From the NCBI GenBank assembly GCA_958430865.1, contig CAUDNR010000313.1:1-40416 (forward strand): a stretch of DNA of 40,416 nucleotides, written 5' to 3'. A program made the position numbers and the translations under genes. The notes under the pieces were generated by a model. The model was not told the DNA's origin and searched no databases. It saw only the letters and a program-made list of their open reading frames with translations. Of the stretch, positions 10,556-21,069 are shown one piece after another. The first letter of the stretch is position 1. The number at the start of each line of letters is the position of its first letter. Origin of the DNA: Entrophospora sp. SA101 (Eukaryota; Glomeromycota; Glomeromycetes; Entrophosporales; Entrophosporaceae).

Positions 10556-10880
10556 TAGGTTAGTTTTTTGGATTGGCTCCCCCTCGCGGGTTAGCGACCC
10601 TTTGTCCTAACCATTGTAGCACGTGTGTAGCCCAAGGTGTAAGGGGCATGATGATCAGACGTCATCCTCTCCTTCCTCTAAGTTATCTTAGCAGTCTATT
10701 TAGAGTTCTCAACTAAATGATGGTAACTAAATATGAGGGTTGCGTTCGTTCTAGCACTTAAGCGTACGCTTCACAGCACGAACTGACGACGACCATGCAC
10801 CACCTGTGTCGGGATAACCTCCGTTGAGTTTCTTCAACTTTGCCCTCCATGTCAAACCTTGGTAAGGTTCTGCGCGTTGT

Positions 10881-10949
<69 letters not shown>

Positions 10950-11788
10950 ACCGTAGTACTCAGGCGGAGCATTTAAAGCGTTAGCTGCGACACTAAGCAT
11001 ACGCCTAATATCTAATGCTCATCGTTTAGGGCGTGGACTACCCGGGTATCTAATCCGGTTTGCTCCCCACGCTTTCATGCCTCAATGTCAGGAACAGAAT
11101 AGTTGACTGCCTTCGCCTTTTTTGGTGTTCCTCTGTAGATCAACGCATTTCACCGCTCCACACAGAATTCCATCAACCTCTCCTGCCCTCTAGCAGAACA
11201 GTATTGCTAGCTTCCGTCAAATTGAGTTTGGCATCGACCAGCAACTTATTCTACCATCTACGCATCCTTTACGCCCAATAATTCCGGATAACGTTCGCCA
11301 CCTATGTCTTACCGCGACTGCTGGCACATAGTTAGTCGTGACTTTTTGCTCGGATGCAAGCTTTAAGGAGTACATCCAAGTAAAGAAGTTTACAATCCGT
11401 AGACCTTCATCCTTCACGTAGCATTACGCGGTCAGGGTTTCCCCCATTGCCGACAATTTCCCACTGCTGCCTCCCGTAGGAGTAGGAGCCGTGTTTCAGT
11501 CCCCTTGTGGCCGATCAGCCTCTCAGCCCGGCTACGCATCTTGGCCTTGGTAGGCCTTTACCCCACCAACAAGCTAATACGCCTTATCCCCATCATTTAG
11601 CGAACCGAAGTCCTTTCCTGGTCGAAACCAGAATATGCGGTATTATTCCCCCACTAAACGGTAGGTAAGATAAGTATTACTCACCCGTACGCCGCTAAAA
11701 GCAATATTGCTATCACTTTTCGCTCGACTTGCATGTGTTAGGCATGCTACCAACGTTCATCCTGAGCCAGGATCAAACTCTTAAAAAA
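10309..11788 (-). rRNA. rrs: 16S rRNA
   Basis: Complete gene of about 1480 nt, from AGAGTTTGATCCTGGCTCAG to the anti-Shine-Dalgarno end GGATTACCTCCTTTC. Universal segments are visible (GTGCCAGCAGTCGCGG, ATTAGATACCC, AACTCAAAGGAATTGACGGG). The 16S-23S spacer is about 95 nt with no tRNA. The spacer and the 16S leader both contain the CTTTGAAAACT box typical of Firmicutes and Mollicutes rRNA operons. Confidence 0.95.
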
Positions 11789-11829
11789 AATTAGCACGAG
11801 AATTCACCCGTACGTGATTGGTTCTATTT

Positions 11830-11983
11830 AGTTTTCAAAGATCATCTATTCATTTTTTTCTAATTGAGGGAAAAACAAACAAACCCAAAATCTCTATAAT
11901 ATATTTTTACTGCCAATTTTTCTGTATCTCTTTTTGCTTAGATATAAATTTATTGGCTGATGAGAAGAAAAAATAAGAAATAA
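11830..11983 (-). promoter_or_regulatory. rRNA operon leader and promoter region
   Basis: The gene-free stretch upstream of 16S, read on the minus strand, holds the CTTTGAAAACTAAATAG leader box (11827-11840 region), which is nearly repeated in the 16S-23S spacer at about 10233-10244 (CTTTGAAAACTG). Further upstream is an AT-rich block with TTGGCA and TATTATAG-like hexamers near 11895-11920. I cannot fix the -35/-10 pair because the spacing is not ideal. Confidence 0.4.
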
Positions 11984-12073
11984 GGAGGTTTGGCCGAGTG
12001 GTTTAAGGCGGCAGTCTTGAAAACTGCTGATACTTTATGGTATCCAAGGGTTCGAATCCCTTAGCCTCCTCCA
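11984..12073 (+). tRNA. tRNA-Ser (UGA anticodon)
   Basis: Class II tRNA of 90 nt. Acceptor GGAGGTT/AGCCTCC, anticodon stem GCAGT/ACTGC around loop CTTGAAA (anticodon TGA), long variable arm GATACTTTATGGTATC, T loop TTCGAAT, encoded CCA. This anticodon reads UCN serine codons and is unrelated to UGA codon reading. Confidence 0.95.
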
Positions 12074-12140
12074 TTTTTTTTAAAGTTGAAAATGAAATTT
12101 AATTATTATTGGTTGCCTTTTATTACCACAAAAAAACCTT

Positions 12141-12599
12141 ATGACTAATTCACCTTTTAATAAAAAAAAAAAACGCCAAATAATTCTCGAAAACTTTAAT
12201 AACCGCACTCATGAAGTTTCTTTGGCTAGATTACAAGAAATTAGTAATTCTCTTATTTCTCCTTATCATACTTTTTCTGGTTTAAATAAAAATTGTGGAG
12301 ATAATGTTCACTTGCTCATCCAACAAGAAAATAATTTTGTTAAACTAGCCCTTTTTGCTAGTGAACAACAAGCGTGTTGCTTGACAGTTGCGTCAACTAA
12401 TATCTTTTGTCATTGAATGGAAAACAAAAAAACCGAATTAATAAAAATAGCAATTGAAAATATTGAAAAAATGCTTCAGGGTCAAGAATATCAACTAAAT
12501 GATTGTCTCCAGATGGAAGTTTTTCAAGATTTGCCTCAATTTCCCCACCGAATAGAATGTGTTAATTTAGTTTTAAGAGGAGTAAAATCGTTAATTTAA
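12141..12599 (+). CDS. sufU: Iron-sulfur cluster scaffold, SufU/IscU type
   Basis: A 152-residue protein, one UGA(Trp) at residue 92. The fold signatures of NifU-N/SufU are present: NCGDNVHLLI (first cysteine ligand region, residues 52-61), SEQQACCLTVAST (second cysteine region, about residue 74-86), then an alpha-helical part and the C-terminal FPHRIECVNLVLRGVKSL with the third cysteine (consensus FPxRIKCAxLxW). SufU receives sulfur from a cysteine desulfurase and assembles or transfers Fe-S clusters or zinc. The desulfurase gene is not in the window. Downstream, 12600-12786 shows no gene. Confidence 0.88.
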
Positions 12600-12786
12600 T
12601 GCATAATGACTAAAGTAGAGGGAGAATGTCAACTCTAAAAATTACTAATATGAAAATGATTGTAGAAATTTCATATCACTCTTTGCCTTAAAAACCACCG
12701 CCAAATTCCTTAAAAGTTATGGTTATTTTTGTTCGAGTTAGTTTATATTCATATTTTTAGTATACAATTGATATATCATTAATTAG

Positions 12787-12807
12787 TTTAGTTGAAATTG
12801 AACTAAA
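12787..12807 (+). promoter_or_regulatory. Small inverted repeat before a phase-variable gene
   Basis: TTTAGTT and AACTAAA flank a 7-nt loop, ending 9 bases before the ATG at 12817. It would sit in the leader of that gene and could be an operator or a leader hairpin. Weak evidence; it has only 7 AT-rich pairs. Confidence 0.25.
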
Positions 12808-12816
12808 ATTAGATAT

Positions 12817-13089
12817 ATGAATTACGAATTAGATACAGCAGAGAGAGAGAGAGAGAGTAAAAAAAAGCATCACCAAAAAAGATTTATCATCTATTTAGTG
12901 TTGTGAATTTGTTCCGGAATTATTACCGGCATTGCTAGTGCTTTGGGAGCCTTAGCGGGAGCTGGTTTAGGCGGAGAAAGTGGAGCGATTAGTGGAGCTT
13001 TAATTTTTATGCTGATTGGGGCAATTGCCAGTGTTACTTTTTTGGCTTTATGGATTTATCATTTGGTGAAGTGAGCAAGTAAAGATTAG
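12817..13089 (+). CDS. Two-TM small membrane protein with (AG)9 tract, in frame
   Basis: A 90-residue frame. A charged N terminus contains ERERES encoded by the AG tract at 12840-12857, followed by a basic KKKHHQKR stretch and two hydrophobic segments (about residues 26-52 and 60-85), rich in Gly and Ala, joined by GLGGESGA. Two UGA codons are read as Trp. The tract lies 8 codons from the start, so a change of one repeat unit would frameshift the protein before its first helix. In this sequence the frame is open. Family not recognised. Confidence 0.65.
12840..12857 (+). repeat. (AG)9 tract near the start of a membrane protein gene
   Basis: Eighteen bases of pure AG within codons 8-14 of the gene at 12817-13089, encoding alternating Glu and Arg. 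The frame is open at this length. Confidence 0.9.
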
Positions 13090-13118
13090 ATGAATTATTT
13101 GAAGCAGATCAATTAAAA

Positions 13119-13260
13119 ATGACTTATAGAGAAAACTAAGAAAACCCTAACTAAAACTAATAATTGACGTAAAGAACTCTTGTTTTGAACCACTCTTTTA
13201 GCTAATTTAATTACTATTGTTTTTTTTGTTTATAAGTTATGAAAGAATGGTGGGTTTTAA
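13119..13260 (+). pseudogene. Frameshifted single-TM mini-protein
   Basis: ATG 13119 opens a frame of seven codons that stops at TAA, while a neighbouring frame is open from just after the AAAA run to TAA 13258-13260. It encodes a basic, Asn-rich stretch and one hydrophobic helix (LLFWTTLLANLITIVFFVY). There is no ATG in that second frame. Either a one-base change in the A run broke a small membrane-protein gene or the 3' frame uses an unusual start. Only weak support. Confidence 0.3.
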
Positions 13261-13348
13261 ACAAATTCAAAGCAATTGAAGCAGAGTTGGCTAGGAGCTG
13301 GCGGATTTGATTGCTTGTTCCTTCTCTCGGTTATTGAATTAATAACTA

Positions 13349-13372
13349 CTCTCTCTCTCTCTCTCTCTCTCT
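13349..13372 (-). repeat. (CT)12 tract directly after the giant gene
   Basis: Twenty-four bases of pure CT on the plus strand. On the minus strand it reads AG and begins one base after an ATG (13375-13373) that follows the giant gene's TAA by a single base (TAAAATG). That ATG opens a frame whose second and later codons are the tract. It stops after 12 codons at this length, and another register would add about 25 codons. Confidence 0.85.
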
Positions 13373-13376
13373 CATT

Positions 13377-16300
13377 TTATCTAAAAACATTGGGATCCCT
13401 AATCTTTTCCTTAATCCTTTGCATTAATTGTTCTTTGCTTAAAAAACCACTTCCGACATAACTAATTACAATGCTTAATTGGCGACTGGCTCAGTAAGTT
13501 CACCGACTACCACTGCCGGAGATTCGAACCTTAGAACCATGCGATAACCCAAAAAACTTACTAATATCAATTCTCGCTCCTAAACCAAATCAATCTTTGA
13601 CGCTGAGATACATCTCTTTGCCTCCCCTTTTATAAAATCCTCATTCGTTAGCTACTTGGATTGCTTCCCGAAATTCATCTTCCAGCGGATAATAGCCTAA
13701 AACATAATCCATGGCTTGTTCGTGAATATATTCTAGAGAAATCCTATTCGCTCTCCTTTGCTGGTCAATTTGTTCTTGCCGGCGAGCCATAACACGCATT
13801 TGTTCGGCTTGTTGCCTTAATTCTTGCTCTTGTCTTTGCATGAGGGCAGCTTCTTGTTGCATTCTGGTTATTTCGGCTTGCTGTTCGGCTTTTTTGCGTT
13901 GGAGTTCTTGTTCTTTGACAGCTAATTCTCTTTCGTGTCTTCGGCGTTCTTGGAGCATTTCTTGTTCTAGGTAGGCTTTTCTTTGGGCGGTTTCTAGTTC
14001 GATTCTTTGGCGTTGTTCTTGGTCTTCTAAGGCGACGGCTTCGAGGCGTTTGCGGGTTTCTTCGGTTAAGAGTTGGGCTTGCTTGGCTAATTTTTCCTGT
14101 TCGAGTTTATTTTGGGCTTCTAAGGCTTGGATTTGTTGGCGTTGCTTTTGTTCTTCTAATTCCATTTCTTTTTGCTTGGTTTCTAGGGCTTGCTGGGCAA
14201 GTTTTTGGTTACGTTCGATTTGTTCGGTGCGGGCTTGGAGGCGGGTTTGTTCTTGTTCAAATAACTCTTTATCACGAGCGGCTTGTAATTGGCGTCTTTT
14301 TTCGGCTTCTTGGGCGTCCAGTTCTCTTTCTCTTTGGCGGTTTTCTTCTTCCTCTTGGATTTTTTTATCTTTTTCGTGGAGTTGTTGCTGGCGACGGGCT
14401 AATTTGGTTTGTTCGAGTTTTTTGCGGGCGGCTTCGCGGGCTTGTTTTTTGCGTTGGTGTTCGGCGGTTTCTTGGTCGAGATTAGAGAAGAGATTGTCGT
14501 AGCGGGAAGGAGACTTGGCGGCCTCTTTTGGAGTAGTTTGCTTAGTTTTTTGGTATTCAGTGAATTGTTTTCTTAATTCTTCTTCGTTGCTTGAGTTCAA
14601 GGCTTCTTCGGGGGTTAGTTGGGCAGTATCTCTTAGTCATTGGGCAAAGTTAGCGTCTTGGGGTTTTAAGCCGATATCTAGTCATTCTTTGGCAGTTTCG
14701 CAGGTAAAGCCATTGTTGGCTCATTCTTTGGCTAACTCTGCTGTGAAATTAAGGCTAATAGTGGTTCATTCTTCCCAGTTTTCAAGAGGAGTTTCGGCAG
14801 GAGCAAGCCGATATCCGGCAATTTCTTTCTTTACTTGCTCGTTAATTAGCTCTTTGAGGTTTAAATCGGCTAATACTTGCCTTTCTTTTTTGGGGCTGGA
14901 GGAGACGAATTTGTCTCAAATGGTTTGGTTAATAGTGATTGGTTGGGTTTGCTGGTCTTGGAGGTAGGCTTGATAGTCTTCCTCTAATTCGGGGTTATTG
15001 GTTAAGTAATCAGCAAAAGATTGTTCGCTAAAGTTCTCTACGGCAAACCTTAGCAACTCAAAAAAGTTATACTTAGGAATAGTCTTAAAGCCAAGGGTGA
15101 GGAGGATATCTCTTTGTCAGCCATTAATCGCTTCTAGTTCTAATCAGTCAGCCAAAGGATAGTTTAAATTCAGGTTGTCCTCTCCTGCGGCAAATTCTTC
15201 CAAGGAAACTAGGATGGATCGCTTGTTTTCGTTTATTTCTTCCTGGCTGGTTTGCTTGGCTTGCTCTTTTGCTTCTTGCTCTAAGACTTTTTGCTCGCCT
15301 TGGAGGAATTTGAGTTTTAAGGGTAGGTAAGGGCTTTTAGTTTCACCAAATTGGGTGTTGGGGTCAGGGAGAATTTCTTCTTGCACAAGAAAACTCAAGT
15401 TAGTTGCCTTTAAGCCAAGAGAGCGAATTAGTTCAAGGGATTGCGGTGAATACTTAAACTCTTTGGTTAATGGGGCTAAGCTTTGGAGGATAGTTTTTTG
15501 TGGCTCAGTGAAAGGGAAAGTTTTCAGTCTTTCCGGGCTAAGGTTAGCCAATTCTTGCTTTTGTTCGGAGGTCAAAATAACCTTCTCTAAGCCGAAACTA
15601 AGCAAGCTCTCTTTTTGCTGTTCGCTTACTTGCCAATTGGAAGCATCAAAGAAACTAACGCCGATATCTTCAAGGGCGTTTCTTTGTTCGGCAGTTAGGT
15701 TTAAATTGGTGATTAATAAGCGGAGAATGTTTTCTTTTTCTTGGAAGGCGAGGTCGAAGTTTTGGGCTTCTTGGTGGATTTGTTGGCGAATTTGAGCGAG
15801 AGTTTGTTGGCTTTCGGAGGATTTTAGACCGAGAGAGTTTAAGCCGGCGTTGAGGAGTTTGAGTTTTTGGAGATTGGTTAATTTGTCGTAATTGGCTTGG
15901 AGTTCTGCTTGGTGGTATTTCATTCGGTCAGCTTGGAGGGAAATGGCGAAAGTTTGTTCGGGTGTAAGATGGAGGTTAGCCAAAAGGTTAGCGGTTTCTT
16001 CGTTGAGTGGGAGTGGTTCGATAAGGGCAGTTAGTTTTTGGAGTTCATTGGTTGCTTGGCTTTTAGGAGTGATTGATTTTAATCAGCCTTTTATCCTTTG
16101 CCATTCAGTTTTAATACCGGGTTCTTTGGTTTCCAGGGCATCTATATCTACTGCCGAAGTAAGCGGGTTTTGCTTGATTTCTTGGAGTTGTTGGATTATT
16201 TCGTTGATTTTGGCTTGGGTTTGTTCTTTTTGATGGGTGTTTTCGGTAGTTTCAAGTTGTTCTTGGGCTTGTTTTAGTTCGCTTTCTAAGGTTTTTTGGG

Positions 16301-19300
16301 TTTGGTGGGGTTTTTGTTGCTGGTTGAGTTTGGTGAGGGTTTTTTGTTGGTTTTGGAGGTATTCTTGTTTGGTTTTTTCGGTCTTTTCCTCGTAGGTTTT
16401 GGTTTCTTCTTTGATTTTTTGCTTGGTTTCTTGGTGGATTTTGGCGAGTTCTTTTTTGGCTTCTTGGGCAATTTGGCGTTTTTGGTATCAGGTGTAGGCG
16501 TAGAGGAGGGCAATAATGGCGTTAAAACCAACGACAGAAGGTCATTTGTATTTTTCTTGCTCCGGGGCTGAATAAGCGAGAACATTGCCCATGACATAGC
16601 CGATTATAAGGACGTATTTATCTCATAAGTCAATATATTCCATTAGGGTGTCCTTGTGATAATAGGCAATAGCTAAGCAGATATTAAGGATAATCAAGCC
16701 CGGTAAACCATTTCGCTTATAGACGATATATTCCAGCAAGAAAATAACCAAATAAAGCATGAATAGGGTCATTTGCTTTTGCTGAGCCGAAGAAGATTCA
16801 GAAGCGGCAGAAGAGGCGGCAGCGGCTTGGGCGGCTTCTTCTTCCATAAGTTTAGCGACAGGAGGGAGTTCAGGTGCTGGCGGTTCCTCTAAAACTTCTT
16901 CTTGGGTTTCTTTTACTTCTGCTCATTCTTGTTGGAGGATTTCTTGCTGGGCTTGGGTGATTTCGGCTTGTTGTTGTTCTAGTTCAGTTTGGAATTGCTG
17001 TTGGGCTTGGCTTTGTTGGGTAGCTTGGACTTGTGCTTGGATGGTTTGAATTTGCTGTTCTTGGGCTTGAATTTCTTGTTGGGTTTGACTGGTTTGCTGT
17101 TGTTGTTGGGCGAATTGTTCTTGTTTTTGGGTGAGTTGGGTTTGCAGTTGGGTAAGTTTTTCTTGGCTTTCGGCTTGGGCGGCTTGGAGTTTTTGGGCTT
17201 GGGCAGAGGAGGTTGGTTTAGTTAAGGCTTGTTCGGCTTTTTTCAGTTTGTTTTGCTCTTTGGTGAGGGCTGATTTGAGTTGAGTTAGCTCTTTTTTGGT
17301 CGCTTGCTGTTGCCTTTGTTCTTGGGTTAGTTTGGCTTTAGTTTGGGCGGTAGCTTGGCGGAGTTGTTTTTCTTGGGCTTCTAGTTGGCTGAGGTTAGGT
17401 TGATTGGCTGAGGTTTTAGGTTCAGAGGTTTTTGTTTGGACTTGTTCGTAAATTTCTTCGGTAGCGGTGATATTTTGCTGAATTTGCTCTTGGATTTCGG
17501 CTAATTGGGCTAAGAGTTGGCTTTTGGTGTCTTCGATTTGTTGGAGGAGTTCTTCAGCGATTTCTTGCTGAGGTTTGCCTTGTTCGCCGCTAGTTTGGGT
17601 AGTTTCGGGGTTTCTTTTGTCTTCGGTAGTGAGAGGGGCAGATTCGTGGTCGCCTTTAATTCTGGTGTCTCAACCTCATTCTCTTAATTCCTCTTCGGTG
17701 TATTTCTTGGCTCAAGAGGAATTAGGGTCTAAGGGCATGCCTTCCGGACGAGGGATTTGGGCTTCGGTGCCTTCTAAGATGCCGACCTTTCATTCTCGTT
17801 CGGCTAATTCTTCGGTGAGAGTGGTTTGGGATTGTTGGAGGATGTTTAATTGAGCGAGGAGTTTGGCTTCGTCGGCTTTCAGTTGGAGGGTCTTTTGGAG
17901 TTTAGCAAAGGCGAGTTCTTGGGCGGTGAAGTCGGCTGATTGTTGGGTTTTTATAAGGTTGTCTAGGCGTTCATTGGCTAACCGGGCTTCTTGCTTGGCT
18001 AATTCCGTTTCTAGTTGGTTTTTTTGGATCTGGGCTTCGAGTTCTTGGATACGTTGGCGTTCTTTGGCTAATTCGTCGGTAAGATTGTCGATTTTACGCA
18101 CTGCTTTTTGGGCGGTAAAGAGGGCTTCTTCGGTTTTTTCGTCGAGATTAAAGATTTGTTCGTGGATTTGGTTAATTCTTTGGTGAGTTTCTTCGGCGAT
18201 TTCTTCCATGCCTTGGGCGACAAATTCCAGTTTAGCAGTTTGTTCTTGGAGGAGGTGAGTTTGAGTTTCGGTGTCTTCGAGGATATCACGGAATTGGTGG
18301 TCGAGTTGCTTTTGGGCGAGTTTAAGATGGTGTTGTTCTTCTTGGTAGTCTTCTAAGCGGTCTTGGTGGTCAGCAATTTTCGTGTTGAGGGCTTTGGTTT
18401 GGCGAGTATATTCTTGTTCGAGGCTTTCAAAGTCTTGTTGAGTTTGAGCGGTTTTTTGGTTAATTTGTCCTTGGAAAGTGCTGAATTGGTCAGTAAGGTG
18501 GTCGAGGTTTTGCTCGATTTGGTTGGTTTGTTGGTTGAATTTTTGTTCTTGTTTTTGTAAGTTATCGGCAAGCTCTTGCTTGGATTGGTTAAGGTTTTCG
18601 AGTTTAGAATTAGTGGTTTTGATAGCATCGGCTAGTTCTTGGTCTTTACGTTCTCTTTCGAGTTTTTCTTCAAAGATTTTTTGGGCGTTTTGGAGAGTGC
18701 GTTTTTCGACTATATCGAGGGTTTCATCGATTTCGGAAAGGTGGGTTTGGATTTCTTCATTGATGCGATTTTGAGCTTGGGTGATGCCTTTGATTTGGCT
18801 TTCGATTTGTTCTCTTTGGCTTTCCATTTCTTGGCGAAGTTGCTGTTTGGTTTCTTCATTTTTTTGAGTGATTTCGGCTTTTAATTCTTGCTTTTGTTGT
18901 CGCATTTCGCCAGAGAGGTTGGCTATTTCGTTGTCGATACGGGATATCTCTTGGGTGAATTTGGCGTCTTGTTGTTGAAGTTTTTGATTGAATTCTTGGG
19001 ATTGTTGGTGGATTTGCTCTTGGAGTTCGGATTTCATTTCTCCCATCGCTTGGCGGAGTTCGTGTCCTTGGGTTTCGAGGTCGGATTTGAGACCATCCAC
19101 ATCTGAACGAAGAGAATTCAAACCTTCCTTGACAGTTCCTAAGCCTTCTTCTAAACTTCCCACTCTATTGCCGAGACCCTCCATTTCTCCTTCTAAATTA
19201 CCAACTTTGCTGCCTAATCCATCTAATTTATCTCCCATTTCTCCTATTTTCTTGCCATGAGCGTTAACTGATTTGCCTAATCTGGCTTGCCCATCTTTTA

Positions 19301-19742
19301 AGTCTCCTACTTCGGCAGCGAGTCCGCTTAAAGCTCCGCTAAGCATAAGGTCTTTTATCTTGTCAACAGCAAATTCAGCTGAAGCAAGAGCCATACTCGC
19401 GCCAGCGGCTATTGTTCCGGTGAAAAAACCACCAGCTTGTAATCAAGGAATTCCTACTCTTCTAATACCTTTAACAACTTCATCAACCATTGCCAGACCA
19501 ACTGAAGAAGCTCCGCCTTCCGCCATTTCTTCCGCAGTTTGGTCAGGATTTAGTTCAGGGATTTTTTTTACTCTTGGAATTCTGGCTACAGTATTATTAT
19601 AAGCACGTATGGCTCCATTAAGCATGCTAATCGCTTTTCTTAATATTGTTGCACCAGCTCCGTGCTTTTTGTTTTTTAATTTATCTCTGTGTTTGGTCGA
19701 TTCTTTGAATTCGAGATTATAGTCTTTGTCGTTTTTAGTCAT
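13377..19742 (-). CDS. Giant 2121-residue coiled-coil protein with central TM cluster (tape-measure-like?)
   Basis: One uninterrupted frame when UGA is Trp. Layout: charged N terminus; hydrophobic Gly/Ala segment about residues 101-125; Gly-rich heptads (130-210); very long Gln/Glu/Lys coiled coil (210-960) broken by Trp-containing segments near 650-690; four hydrophobic helices about 991-1008, 1012-1029, 1043-1060 and 1069-1086; coiled coil; a helical-repeat region (about 1240-1710) with recurring LTxEQ-like units (LTPEQ, LTAEQ, LTSEQ); a second Gln/Arg-rich coil (1715-2000); and a globular C terminus rich in aromatics. Length, coils and central membrane helices resemble phage tape-measure proteins, but a cell-envelope or gliding-type protein is possible. 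It is the last gene of the minus-strand array. No Shine-Dalgarno site before ATG 19742. Confidence 0.85.
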
Positions 19743-19816
19743 AGTTATTTAAATGTTTGTGGTTAGATTAGTTAAGTTTGGGCTGTTTTCAAGGCAAAGT
19801 TTTAAAATTATTTATT

Positions 19817-20195
19817 ATGGTTAATGAAAGCAATAGGAATTTGGAATTAAGGTTAAGAATACAAGAAATCAGGGGCAAAATACAAGAGAGAGAGAGAGAG
19901 AGAGAGAGAAGAAATATTAAAAAAAGGCAAACTTCCATGATATGGTCAATTAATTTGTGCAATAATCTTTCTTGCCACGGTTTTTGTTCTCGTTATTCCG
20001 GGAGCAATGGCTATCGGACAAGAAAACTGAATAGCTTTTATAGTCTGTTTAGTTCTCTTTATAATTATTAATGGAGTTATGTTTCTAATAGCCAATAACT
20101 CTGAAAAAGGTAAAAGGTATAAAAAATTGGGGCAAGAAATAGAACAATTAAAAGCAAAGGAAAAGGCTTTAGAGCGAGAAATAGCAAATCAATAG
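19817..20195 (+). CDS. Two-TM coiled-coil protein, phase-variable, out of frame in this sequence
   Basis: ATG 19817 starts a charged helical N terminus (NLELRLRIQEIRGKIQ) that enters the (AG)12 tract at 19885-19908. Beyond the tract this frame gives non-descript sequence to a stop near 20069. The neighbouring frame is open from the tract to TAG 20193-20195 and encodes two clear hydrophobic helices (LICAIIFLATVFVLVI and IAFIVCLVLFIIINGVMFLI) plus a charged coiled-coil tail, with two UGA(Trp). No start codon exists for that frame upstream of the tract. One extra AG unit or two fewer would join the halves. It lies between the start of the giant gene and a convergent gene, on the opposite strand to its neighbours. 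Confidence 0.72.
19885..19908 (+). repeat. (AG)12 tract in a membrane protein gene
   Basis: Twenty-four bases of pure AG, followed by AAGAAAT. It lies at the junction between an N-terminal coil frame and a membrane-helix frame, which are out of register at this length. Confidence 0.9.
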
Positions 20196-20234
20196 GGCAA
20201 GGGCAAATAAAGGGTTCTTATGCAAGGATATAGT

Positions 20235-20666
20235 TTATTTTACTCAAGGTCAATCAATTTCATTATATTTCTGCCTTCAATAGCAATCAATAATGCCTAA
20301 AATTTTAGGATTATTATCATCACAACACCAAACTAATCGGTAAGAATAACCCCACTGATTAAAAACTGGCTCATAAGTGTAATAAGAATATTGGTAATAA
20401 TCTCCCTCATATTTTACTTCTTCTTTGCTTTTGCCGTCTAATTGATGAACCAGTTCTCTAATCAGATCATCAGTTATCAATACTTTGGCTAATTCCGCCT
20501 TAGTTAGTTTAATTCCTTGTTTGGCTAACCCTTGTTTAAATTCTTTATTCTTTTCTTCATAATCCGGACTGATTTCGAGTTTAGTGAAATGTTGTTCGTC
20601 GATTGTTATATCGCAAGAATAATCTCTTAAATTAGTAGGCTTTTGCGGTAGCTTTTTGATTATCAT
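20235..20666 (-). CDS. Hypothetical protein, second gene of an XRE regulator pair
   Basis: A 143-residue protein with four UGA(Trp) codons. The C-terminal half has an aromatic, beta-looking segment (YSYYTYEPVFNQWGYSYRL) followed by VW and ILGIIDCYW. It overlaps the end of the upstream XRE-type gene by 35 bases, the arrangement of translationally coupled regulator/partner or toxin-antitoxin pairs. The fold is not recognised, so any toxin role is only suggested by context. Confidence 0.7.
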
Positions 20667-21021
20667 ATTGGCTGTTTATTCTTAATTCGCAAGGGACATG
20701 TAATTCTTCGAGGTAGTTTATTAGTTCTTCTAGAGTTAACTTATCTAAATGGCGAAATAAGATATACTCTGTTTTTGCTTTATTAACGCCTAATCTTTGG
20801 GCTAATTCTTTTTCAGAGAGGTCATTTTCGTCTTGATAACGAGAGATATTGAGGCAAAGGTGATACTTAACTTTATCGGATTCAGTGGCGTTAGGTAATA
20901 GACCAATATTCACTCGGCGATAACCAGGACGAGCAATTCTTTTACGAACTCTTTCTAGTTCTTCTTTCGGCGGGAAAGTAAATCTCTTTGGGCTTGGGCT
21001 AACTTTTTTAATTATTGGCAT
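20632..21021 (-). CDS. XRE-type helix-turn-helix regulator
   Basis: A 129-residue protein. The basic, Pro-rich N terminus is followed by a five-helix XRE domain at about residues 55-105, in which LSEKELAQRLGVNKAKTEYI has the spacing of the HTH and LTLEELINYLEELH is the next helix. This style is common in HigA-like antitoxins and phage regulators. It would bind operator DNA, perhaps its own promoter. It overlaps the partner gene at 20235-20666. Confidence 0.75.
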   Translation of the reverse strand: MPIIKKVSPSPKRFTFPPKEELERVRKRIARPGYRRVNIGLLPNATESDKVKYHLCLNISRYQDENDLSEKELAQRLGVNKAKTEYILFRHLDKLTLEELINYLEELHVPCELRINSQYDNQKATAKAY

Positions 21022-21069
21022 AATATTATTATTTTTAGTTCAAACCAAGGACAGGGCAACATAATTCAT

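Noticed and set aside
6911..11417. Many open frames of 60-110 codons on both strands between 6.9 and 11.4 kb
   Set aside because: They lie within 23S and 16S rRNA, whose conserved segments are recognisable throughout; no protein features.
11984..12073. tRNA-Ser as attachment site of the mobile element
   Set aside because: No copy of its 3' end was seen near 36-37 kb or elsewhere in the window.
13276..13461. Plus-strand frame reading through the (CT)12 tract as a Ser-Leu repeat membrane protein
   Set aside because: It begins with a TTG, lacks a ribosome site and overlaps the well-formed C terminus of the giant protein on the other strand.
13520..13560. tRNA-like T-arm sequence (GGTTCGAATCTCC) on the minus strand
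   Set aside because: No acceptor or anticodon stem can be formed around it; it is part of the giant gene's coding sequence.
14050..19260. Numerous plus-strand frames rich in Leu, Ser, Trp or Phe opposite the giant gene
   Set aside because: They are antisense shadows of a Gln/Glu/Lys-rich coiled coil, whose codons read backwards give Leu, Phe and Ser; the minus frame is open for 2121 codons with good protein character.
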